Below, piece after piece: positions 1 to 5,995 of a stretch of 20,480 nucleotides of DNA. The stretch is from assembly GCA_023435265.1 (NCBI GenBank), contig JAEYRZ010000095.1, forward strand, positions 1-20,480. Reading direction: 5' to 3'. The notes beneath the pieces were generated by a model, which did no database searches, was not told where the DNA came from, and was given only the letters and a program-made list of their open reading frames with translations. Numbering within the stretch: position 1 is the stretch's first letter; every line of letters starts with the position of its first letter. The stretch comes from Pseudomonadota bacterium (GTDB lineage Bacteria; Desulfobacterota; Desulfobacteria; Desulfobacterales; Desulfosarcinaceae). The translations under genes were made by a program, and so were the position numbers.

Positions 1-58
1 CCATTACCTCTGTGCTCTCTGTGTCCTCTGTGGTCATTCGGCCTTTTGCGAGTCCATC
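1..58. repeat. Dispersed CTCTGTG repeat, copy A (cut by window edge)
   Basis: The first 41 bases match positions 1688-1728 at 40 of 41 sites in the same orientation, and both copies go on to a TTTTGCGAG stretch. The core is CTCTGTGTCCTCTGTGGT, which also occurs at 16061-16076 and, on the other strand, near 20354-20369. It lies downstream of the ATPase b gene. No gene is visible in 59-228. The copy is incomplete because the window begins inside it. Confidence 0.85.
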
Positions 59-228
59 ATATTCAACAGAGGCAATTTTTTAGCAGGCGGGCCTCAATTA
101 TGCAAGCGATTCGTCATCCAAACAGATAACCGATCGCCCGGTTCCCCGATGTATGAAGTTTCAGAAGGGACGGTCCATCCTGCGCAGGTCAGCAGCCCGC
201 GCGGCAGAAATCGATCCGGACAAGGAGA

Positions 229-834
229 TCAGACTTTAACCGCTCGCGCTTCCCAGTGTTCGGCCGAATCGAACCATTGCTGAATCAGGGCGTCCTGATC
301 CTCGGCGGTCATGCGGCCGGGCAGCTTGTCCAGGGCTTCCCGGGTGGCGGCGTCGAGCAGTTCGTCTTTGATTTGCTTGAAGGCGTCACGAATCTGACCG
401 CTGATTTTCAGGCGCGCCGAAGCGAGCATCATCTCGGCCTCTTTCTCAGCGTCCTCGATGATCTCGGCCTGGCGCAGACGGCCTTCCTCGACGATCCTGT
501 CCCGAATCAGGGCCAGACGCTCCTGGCTGGCCGACAGCAACGTCTGCGCTTCGACGATCTTCGTTTCGGCTTCACGCTTCTGATCCTCGTAACGCGCGAT
601 CAACCGGGCGACCTCAGCGCGCTTGCCGGCCAGGAAAACCATGAACGGGCGGCGCGCATACTTGACGATCAGGGCGACGAGAATCAACAGATTGACCCAG
701 CGCATGATCTGGTCGAAGTCGGCCCGTGTGAACCCTTCCGCTTCGGCGGCGAAGGCGGCGCCCGCCCCCGTCACGATCAAAGCGGCCGACAGAATCGATG
801 CAAAACTCCAAAAACGGATCATTCGGCTGTTCAA
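229..834 (-). CDS. atpF: F-type ATP synthase subunit b
   Basis: Membrane-anchored peripheral-stalk subunit that holds F1 against subunit a. The 201-residue product starts with a signal-like hydrophobic segment ending near AFAA (about residues 5-30). A second hydrophobic helix follows (about 45-58), and then a long charged helix typical of the b dimer. The start is TTG at 834, whose TTGA overlaps the TGA stop of b'. A GGAGGGG ribosome-binding site about 8 bases upstream supports it; an ATG at 822 is the alternative. The N-terminal extra hydrophobic segment is a common feature of deltaproteobacterial b subunits. This is the last gene of the operon inside the window. In many deltaproteobacteria b'/b are followed by atpH-A-G-D-C, and no such gene starts in the remaining 228 bases. 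Confidence 0.9.
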   Translation of the reverse strand: MNSRMIRFWSFASILSAALIVTGAGAAFAAEAEGFTRADFDQIMRWVNLLILVALIVKYARRPFMVFLAGKRAEVARLIARYEDQKREAETKIVEAQTLLSASQERLALIRDRIVEEGRLRQAEIIEDAEKEAEMMLASARLKISGQIRDAFKQIKDELLDAATREALDKLPGRMTAEDQDALIQQWFDSAEHWEARAVKV

Positions 835-1286
835 AAAGCACCCCTCCGTCCCAGTAGGCGGTCCATCATTTGCTCGGCGAGGCTGACGGCCTGCTCATGG
901 ATTTGCCCCCGCGCCGCAGCGATCTGCCGATCGATGTCCTGCTGCGCTTCGCCCCGCAGGGCCTGGATGCGTTGCCGCGTCCCCTCCATGACTTCATCGG
1001 CCTTGCGCTGACCGGTATCGACCAGTTCGTTTTTGATCGTTCCGGCCGCCTTGCGCGCCTTGGCTTCCTGCTTTCCGATTTGACGCTCGATGTCCTGATA
1101 CTTCTGATCGGCAGCCACCACTTCCTGCGCGATTCTATCGAGATATTGCCGCCGTTCCTCCATGATCCGGCGCAAGGGCCGGATCATGATTCGGTTGAAT
1201 ATCACCATGAAAAGCAAAAAAGATCCCAGTTGCACGAACAAAGTGGCATTGATGCTGATCAGCGCGATGTTTTCGACAATCTGCAT
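831..1286 (-). CDS. atpF': F-type ATP synthase subunit b'
   Basis: Second peripheral-stalk subunit, expected to pair with b in a heterodimer as in phototrophs and many deltaproteobacteria. The 151 residues show one N-terminal hydrophobic helix (about 8-30, with FNRIMIRPL at the membrane exit) and then a continuous Lys/Glu/Gln-rich helix with no other domain. The ATG at 1286 lies 23 bases after the single c gene. Its ribosome-binding site is weak (GAGCGTG). The 4-base overlap with b indicates translational coupling. Separate b and b' genes argue against a classical N-ATPase operon, which has a single larger AtpF. Confidence 0.9.
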   Translation of the reverse strand: MQIVENIALISINATLFVQLGSFLLFMVIFNRIMIRPLRRIMEERRQYLDRIAQEVVAADQKYQDIERQIGKQEAKARKAAGTIKNELVDTGQRKADEVMEGTRQRIQALRGEAQQDIDRQIAAARGQIHEQAVSLAEQMMDRLLGRRGAF

Positions 1287-1309
1287 GCGGCACGCTCATT
1301 TATAATGGT

Positions 1310-1558
1310 CTAAACCACGAACAACAGCAACAGGGCCACCACCAGTGAGTAAATGCCGGTCGATTCGGCGACCGCCTGTCCCACCAGCATGGTGCGGGTC
1401 AGCAGGCCCGCCTCCTTAGGATTCTTGCCGATCGCCTCGCAGGCTTTCGCTGCCGTAATGCCTTCGCCCACTCCGGGTCCGATCGCGCCGAGCCCCATCG
1501 CGATCCCGGCACCGAGAAATGCCGCGGCTTTCACAAGGTCAGCACCTTCAATCGCCAT
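1310..1558 (-). CDS. atpE: F-type ATP synthase subunit c, single hairpin
   Basis: An 82-residue proteolipid with two membrane helices, the normal size for an F-type c subunit. Helix 1 carries the GAIGPGVGEG motif with E32. Helix 2 carries the ion-binding motif AESTGIY with E65, S66, T67 and Y70. The polar loop is GKNPKEAG. Na+-type c rings use Gln at position 32. Glu at both 32 and 65 gives the two-carboxylate site described for the N-type ATPase c ring of Burkholderia pseudomallei. Ion specificity cannot be settled from sequence. AGGAGG lies about 7 bases before the ATG. It follows the fused c gene after a 221-base gap filled by a dispersed repeat. Confidence 0.96.
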   Translation of the reverse strand: MAIEGADLVKAAAFLGAGIAMGLGAIGPGVGEGITAAKACEAIGKNPKEAGLLTRTMLVGQAVAESTGIYSLVVALLLLFVV

Positions 1559-1779
1559 TTTTCAGCCTCCTTTTACCTGTCCACGGCCCGGCCAGGCCGC
1601 GGATGAATCGAGTTACTGCAACTTTGACAGAATCGTAAAAATATTTTCAGAGCACAGAGGTTACAGAGGAGTGATCTAAAATTTAATCCATTATCTCTGT
1701 GCTCTCTGTGTCCTCTGTGGTCATTCGGGTTTTTTGCGAGGCCCGTAAATTTTGACGGCACGGTAAAAAGTCGTCTGTT
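1559..1779. repeat. Dispersed palindromic repeat, copy B, inside the atp operon
   Basis: Fills most of the gap between the two c-subunit genes. From left to right it holds TCGTAAAAA (1633-1641), then CAGAGCACAGAGG and a second CAGAGG in the CACAGAG orientation. The opposite arm CTCTGTGTCCTCTGTGGT lies within 1688-1728, and GGTAAAAAG sits near 1762-1770. Short open frames here translate to HRGHREHR-like strings that come only from the repeat. Transcription of the ATPase operon must cross it to reach the single c, b' and b genes, unless a second promoter lies here. Confidence 0.85.
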
Positions 1780-2748
1780 TTAAACGACAAAAATCAACAC
1801 CAGCGCAATCACCATGGCGTAAATCGCCGTGGATTCCGCCACGGCCATGCCCACCAGCATGGTCCGGGTGATATCGCCGATATGCTCGCTGTTGCGGGCG
1901 ATCCAACGGACCCCGCCGCCCGCGGCCAGTCCTTCACCGATTCCCGGGCCGATGCCGCCGATCCCCATGCACAACCCCGAAGCCAGCAGAGCAATCGCCG
2001 GAGAAATCTGATCGGTCGCCGGAAATGCCTTAAAAATGAGGATGAACGCCACCAGCAGCCCCAGAATGGAGGGCGTCTGTGCGATCGCCTGCCCCAGCAG
2101 CATCGAATTGGTGGCCGCGCTCACGGCCCGCGGCTGACGGGCAATGCCCTCGCAACTGGCCTGCGCCGCAAACCCGCTGCCCAGACCCGAACCGATAGCG
2201 CTCAACCCGGTGGCCAGGCCGGCCCCCAGCACCGCCGCCCACAACGGCGACGGGGGCTGGCCATGATAATTGAAGAAAATCAAAATGAAGGCGATCACCA
2301 GAGCGAAAATCGAGGGGGTCTGACACACCGCCGAACCGATCAGCATGTTGGTGGTCAGGCGGCTGGACATGCCGGGCTGCCGGGCGATGCCCTGGCAAGC
2401 CGCGGCAGCGGGGAGGCCCGATCCGATGCCGGAGCCGATGGCCCCGAATCCCATGGAAAAACTTGCCCCCAGGACCGCGCAGGCGGTGACGTAGGAGTAT
2501 GACGGGATTTTGGAAAAGAGCAGGATCAGGGCCACCACCAGCGCAAAAATGGAAGCCGATTCGGCAATGGCCTGCCCCACCAGCATCGTTTTAAAAATGT
2601 CGCCCGCCAGCTTGGGGTTTCGCGATACCGCCGCATTGGCCTCCGCAGCAGTATACCCTTCGCCCACAGCGGCGCCGATAGCGCCGAAACCGATTGCGAT
2701 TCCCGCACCGATGTAAGCCGCCAGTTTGGTGAGGTAAGCTGGATCCAC
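1780..2748 (-). CDS. Fused four-hairpin ATP synthase c subunit with two inactive hairpins
   Basis: A 322-residue proteolipid made of four tandem c-type hairpins (eight predicted helices) in one uninterrupted frame. Each hairpin has a glycine-rich inner helix (GFGAIG, GFGAIG, GLSAIG, GIGGIG), a polar loop (SRNP, ARQP, ARQP, ARNS) and a hydrophobic outer helix. The outer-helix ion-site residues are E63, Q143, Q224 and E305. The inner-helix partner residues are E30, S110, S191 and E272. Hairpins 1 and 4 therefore keep the two-carboxylate site, and hairpins 2 and 3 have lost both acids. Linkers of about 8-12 residues join outer to next inner helix on the same side, as an eight-helix topology needs. 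The start is GTG at 2748: TAGGAG, overlapping the stop of subunit a, lies 5 bases upstream. The ATG at 2750 is in another frame. V-type rotors have multi-hairpin proteolipids; a fourfold F-type fusion is unusual. Confidence 0.93.
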   Translation of the reverse strand: MDPAYLTKLAAYIGAGIAIGFGAIGAAVGEGYTAAEANAAVSRNPKLAGDIFKTMLVGQAIAESASIFALVVALILLFSKIPSYSYVTACAVLGASFSMGFGAIGSGIGSGLPAAAACQGIARQPGMSSRLTTNMLIGSAVCQTPSIFALVIAFILIFFNYHGQPPSPLWAAVLGAGLATGLSAIGSGLGSGFAAQASCEGIARQPRAVSAATNSMLLGQAIAQTPSILGLLVAFILIFKAFPATDQISPAIALLASGLCMGIGGIGPGIGEGLAAGGGVRWIARNSEHIGDITRTMLVGMAVAESTAIYAMVIALVLIFVV

Positions 2749-2756
2749 ATGTACTC

Positions 2757-3431
2757 CTATTTGATTTGAACCGATATGTAGACGATCGTCAGCATCGTGA
2801 ATACAAAGGCTTGAATCGTGCCTACGAAAATACCGAAGAATGCATTGAGAAAGGGCGGCAACAAGAGATTGTAGCATAAATAGGAAACGACCAGGATAAT
2901 GATCGAGCCACCCATGATGTTGCCGAACAAGCGGAAGGATATCGAAACGATCTTGGCTATTTCGCCGATGACGTTCAGGGGCATCATGAAGAACATGGGC
3001 TGAAAGTACTCCGATGCGTACTTCTTGAATCCCTTGGATTTGATGCCCGCATAGTGCGCTATTACAAATCCCATCAAGCCCAAAGACAGGGGCGTATTCA
3101 AATCCCGGGTGGGCTCTTCCATGTGCGGAATGATCCCGATCCAATTGGAGAGCACCAGGAAAAGAAAAAGCGCTACGATCATCGGGCCGTATTTTTCAGC
3201 TTCCCTGCGGTCCATGGCATCTTCGGTGAGCTGATAGAGCTGATCGACCAGCATCTCTCCAAGCACCTGCAGGGAGCGGGGCAGGAAGGCGCGTTTGCGC
3301 GTGGCCAGGATTCCGAAAAGAAGCAAAAGCGCGAACACCAGCCAGGTCATCAGGATCACTTTGATATTAAAAGTGAGCGTCAGTCCGCCCAGGGGGATAA
3401 TCAATTGCTGTACAAGCCCGAGATCTTCCAT
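2757..3431 (-). CDS. atpB: F-type ATP synthase subunit a
   Basis: Stator channel protein that passes ions to and from the c ring. The 224 residues contain five or six hydrophobic helices. The conserved helix SISFRLFGNIMGG carries the essential arginine (R167), which separates the two half-channels. Other family marks are LSNWIGIIPH near residues 95-103 and the C-terminal GTIQAFVFTMLTIVYI. It starts 1 base after the AtpI-like gene stops, and its TAG stop forms part of the ribosome-binding site of the fused c gene, so the genes are tightly coupled. The length is normal for the family. Confidence 0.97.
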   Translation of the reverse strand: MEDLGLVQQLIIPLGGLTLTFNIKVILMTWLVFALLLLFGILATRKRAFLPRSLQVLGEMLVDQLYQLTEDAMDRREAEKYGPMIVALFLFLVLSNWIGIIPHMEEPTRDLNTPLSLGLMGFVIAHYAGIKSKGFKKYASEYFQPMFFMMPLNVIGEIAKIVSISFRLFGNIMGGSIIILVVSYLCYNLLLPPFLNAFFGIFVGTIQAFVFTMLTIVYISVQIK

Positions 3432-3432
3432 A

Positions 3433-3864
3433 TCAGTTCATCTCCAGCGGTTTGCCCAGATGCGCCCGGATATGCTCGGCCAGAATGGTGAACTGCACCA
3501 TGAAAAGACCGGCCGCGACGCCGATGACGGAAACCCATCCAGTGAAATGCGCCAGCACGACTGGTGCGGCCAGCAGCACATAACGCAGAAGCAGGGAACC
3601 GATCACGATAAGGCTTCTCCGGCGGCCAGCGGGGGCGACCCGCAGGGGGATGAAGGCCGACATGAGAGAGAAGTTGGCAATGCTGAAAAGCGCGCCCAGA
3701 ATCAAACCCTTGCCGATGAGCCGTTCGCCGGCGAGCCACAACGGCAGGCTCAGCACCACCGCCAGGGCCAAAGCGCTGCGGCAGTAATGCCGGCGTATTT
3801 CCGTGATGGACTGCCGCTGATCGGCCATGGACCTCCGCTTCCTGACCGCGCCGCTTGCGGTCAT
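3433..3864 (-). CDS. ATP synthase I-like membrane protein (AtpI/AtpR type)
   Basis: Small membrane protein of 143 residues with about four hydrophobic segments (near 32-46, 52-70, 85-105 and 110-128). This layout is typical of AtpI-family proteins, which help c-ring assembly or Mg2+ supply, and of AtpR in N-ATPase operons. The ATG at 3864 directly abuts the AtpZ-like stop. A second ATG at 3828 (M13) is a possible start. The family is poorly conserved, so position between AtpZ-like and subunit a is the strongest evidence. AtpI and AtpR cannot be told apart by eye. Confidence 0.75.
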   Translation of the reverse strand: MTASGAVRKRRSMADQRQSITEIRRHYCRSALALAVVLSLPLWLAGERLIGKGLILGALFSIANFSLMSAFIPLRVAPAGRRRSLIVIGSLLLRYVLLAAPVVLAHFTGWVSVIGVAAGLFMVQFTILAEHIRAHLGKPLEMN

Positions 3865-4104
3865 TCAGTCTTTGGGTTGATTGTCAAAGGTCTTTTGGAT
3901 TTGGCGGAAAACCGTGACCGCGCCCCCGATGACACCGAGAATCGTGAACAGCGCGATGAACACCCCTTTGGTGTGCAGCCAGCGGTCCAGGTAAAAGCCG
4001 ATGAAAAAGCAAAACGCAATCGAGCCGACCATCGTCAGCCCCAATTGCATCACCAGTGTCAGTTGCACGGCCCATGAGCGATTCTTTTTGTGATTGAAGA
4101 ACAT
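3865..4104 (-). CDS. AtpZ/AtpI-family small membrane protein (AtpZ/AtpQ-like)
   Basis: A 79-residue protein with two membrane helices (about 15-38 and 46-65). The second part holds the family pattern: GFYLDRWLHTKG, then a glycine-containing helix ending in FRQI. Members are encoded at the head of ATP synthase membrane-sector operons and are linked to c-ring assembly or divalent-cation transport. In the N-ATPase order the equivalent gene is atpQ. It is the first gene of the operon here, starting about 100 bases after a promoter-like site. Confidence 0.8.
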   Translation of the reverse strand: MFFNHKKNRSWAVQLTLVMQLGLTMVGSIAFCFFIGFYLDRWLHTKGVFIALFTILGVIGGAVTVFRQIQKTFDNQPKD

Positions 4105-4208
4105 TCACTCCGTCATCGCACCACCCGAATGGGCGGGCCTCATTATCGGCACCCATTTGGATGAACATGTCCATTCGCTTGTCGGCACTTGGAAGAAAAC
4201 TCCAATTC

Positions 4209-4238
4209 GCAATACCAAAGATTCTTAAAGGCTGTCAA
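4209..4238 (-). promoter_or_regulatory. Putative sigma-70 promoter of the atp operon
   Basis: Read on the minus strand, a perfect TTGACA (4238-4233) is followed after 18 bases by TATTGC (4214-4209). It lies about 105 bases upstream of the AtpZ-like ATG. The -35 box is strong and the -10 box matches only partly. This is inferred from sequence alone. Confidence 0.45.
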
Positions 4239-4296
4239 CAATTGATCTGAGCGCAATCAAGGAACCGTCTTCATCAACTGAACCGGTTTTTAAAGC

Positions 4297-4325
4297 TTGA
4301 CCTGATCCGTCATTTTACTTAGTTT
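4297..4325 (+). promoter_or_regulatory. Possible promoter of the antiporter operon
   Basis: TTGACC (4297-4302), a 17-base spacer, then TAGTTT (4320-4325), about 100 bases before the antiporter ATG. The -10 match is weak; TTTAAT at 4323-4328 is an alternative with a longer spacer. The 320-base divergent region 4105-4424 holds no gene that I can support. Confidence 0.25.
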
Positions 4326-4339
4326 AATCAAGGCTACTT

Positions 4340-4364
4340 CAGGATCAAAACACAGGATCAAAAC
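4340..4364. repeat. Tandem 12-mer in the divergent control region
   Basis: CAGGATCAAAAC occurs twice, at 4340-4351 and 4353-4364, 13 bases apart start to start. It lies between the possible promoter and the start of the antiporter gene. It could be a paired binding site or a chance duplication. Only the repeat itself is observed. Confidence 0.5.
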
Positions 4365-4424
4365 GAAATCTTACCTTAACCGCTGATCGGCATCTTTTTG
4401 CGGTCCGCCTTCTGGAGCAAACCC

Positions 4425-5981
4425 ATGTCCTTTCGCAGCGGAGCCACAACCGCCGGGGTGATCTGGATAGTCGCGCTGCTTTCGCTCTTATGGTCCCCGC
4501 CGATGACATACGCCCAATCGACGGGAGGACACGCAAACGGCCAGACGCATTCAATGCCGACGGCCGACGCCCCACACGGAGCGGACGGCGCGGCAGAAGC
4601 GCACGGCCATGCCGATCTGGGCTCCCGGCTGCCATTGTGGAGCTGCCTGCCTTTTGCGTTCATGCTATTGTCGATTGCGCTGTGGCCGCTGATCGCACCA
4701 CAGTTCTGGCATCATTATTTCGGCCGCATCTCCGTCTTTTGGGCCCTCAGCCTGGCGGTTCCCTTTACGATCGCTTACTCGACGGACGCGGTTTACGAAA
4801 TCGTCCACATCCTCCTGGCCGATTACGTCCCCTTCATCATCCTGCTGTGGGCGCTTTATACCGTTTCGGGAGGCATCCTGCTGAGGGGTACCCTGCAAGG
4901 CACACCGCTGACCAACGTCATTATGCTGGCAATCGGGACCGGGCTGGCCTCCATGATGGGAACCACCGGAGCGGCGATGCTGATGATCCGTCCTTTCCTG
5001 CGCGCGAACCAAAACCGCCGCAGCAAAACCTTCATGGTGGTCTTCTTCATTTTTCTGGTCGCCAATATAGGGGGCTCGCTCACGCCGCTCGGCGATCCGC
5101 CGCTTTTCCTCGGTTTTCTGCACGGCGTCAGCTTCTTCTGGACCTTCAACATTTTCCCGCAGATGATCTGCATCACGCTCTTTCTGTTGATCATCTATTT
5201 CGGTCTCGACAGTTATTTCTACCGCGCGGAAGTAAAAGCGGCAGCAGCCCTGCGGCGCGGGCCTGGCGCGGCGGCCGCCGGCGAAGAACGCATCCCGCTT
5301 TCCCTGGACGGCAAGCACAATTTCTTATTTCTGCTGGGCATCATCGGCGCTGTACTGTTCAGCGGGCTCGTCGACTGGGGAGCGCTCAACACGTTCGGCG
5401 TTCACCGCGGGGTCCAGGATTGGATCCGCGACCTGCTCCTGGTCGGCCTGGGCATCCTATCGTTGATCACGACCTCGGCCGGAATTCGCCAGGACAACAA
5501 TTTCTCATGGTTTCCGATGCAGGAAGTCGCCTATCTGTTCATCGGCATCTTCATTACCATGGTCCCCTGCCTGCTGATTCTCAAGGCCGGATCCGAGGGG
5601 GCGCTCAGCTTCATCGTCAACGGCATATCGGAACCGGCGCACTATTTCTGGGTCACCGGGGCGTTGTCCGGCTTTCTGGACAACGCACCCACCTATCTGA
5701 CCTTTTTCAATACGGCGCTGGGCCGCTTTTTTTCCGGAATGAGCGAAGCACAGGCGGTCGAACTCCTGATGGCGGATAAAAGCATCTATCTGCAGGCGAT
5801 CTCCACCGGCGCGGTGTTTTTCGGAGCGTGCAGCTATATCGGCAACGCCCCCAATTTCATGGTGCGCTCCATCTCCGAGGAGGCAGGAACGCCCATGCCC
5901 AGTTTCTTTGGTTATATTCTCAAGTACACGCTGGTTTTCCTGATCCCGGGATTCGTGATGATCACGTGGCTATTTTTCTAG
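4425..5981 (+). CDS. Sodium:proton antiporter, CitMHS/NhaD-like
   Basis: Inner-membrane transporter of 518 residues with many hydrophobic helices. The paired family motifs are GGSLTPLGDPP (about 216-226) and GFLDNAPTYLTF (about 416-427), typical of CitMHS_2 (NhaD/ArsB-like) ion transporters that are usually annotated as sodium:proton antiporters. The N terminus is a signal-like segment (residues 1-30) followed by a short His-containing stretch (H36, H42, H51, H60, H62) before the first core helix. The ATG at 4425 is chosen because GGAG lies 7 bases upstream; a TTG at 4398 is in frame but has no better site. It is divergent from the ATPase operon and 14 bases upstream of the sensor kinase, so ion exchange and signalling are probably co-expressed. 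The transported ion is an inference. Confidence 0.88.
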   Translation: MSFRSGATTAGVIWIVALLSLLWSPPMTYAQSTGGHANGQTHSMPTADAPHGADGAAEAHGHADLGSRLPLWSCLPFAFMLLSIALWPLIAPQFWHHYFGRISVFWALSLAVPFTIAYSTDAVYEIVHILLADYVPFIILLWALYTVSGGILLRGTLQGTPLTNVIMLAIGTGLASMMGTTGAAMLMIRPFLRANQNRRSKTFMVVFFIFLVANIGGSLTPLGDPPLFLGFLHGVSFFWTFNIFPQMICITLFLLIIYFGLDSYFYRAEVKAAAALRRGPGAAAAGEERIPLSLDGKHNFLFLLGIIGAVLFSGLVDWGALNTFGVHRGVQDWIRDLLLVGLGILSLITTSAGIRQDNNFSWFPMQEVAYLFIGIFITMVPCLLILKAGSEGALSFIVNGISEPAHYFWVTGALSGFLDNAPTYLTFFNTALGRFFSGMSEAQAVELLMADKSIYLQAISTGAVFFGACSYIGNAPNFMVRSISEEAGTPMPSFFGYILKYTLVFLIPGFVMITWLFF

Positions 5982-5995
5982 ACAGGCCCACTGCA

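Noticed and set aside
1573..1761. Short minus-strand ORF between the two c genes
   Set aside because: Its HRGHREHR-like product arises from the dispersed repeat, a known source of spurious ORFs.
1780..3144. A 454-residue start for the fused c protein
   Set aside because: The first 132 residues would be read out of frame from inside the subunit a gene. The GTG at 2748 with TAGGAG 5 bases upstream fits better.
229..4104. A classical N-ATPase operon
   Set aside because: The two-carboxylate c site and small AtpQ/R-like genes are suggestive. However, separate b and b', no atpD-atpC at the start and a distinct order fit a deltaproteobacterial membrane-sector operon better.
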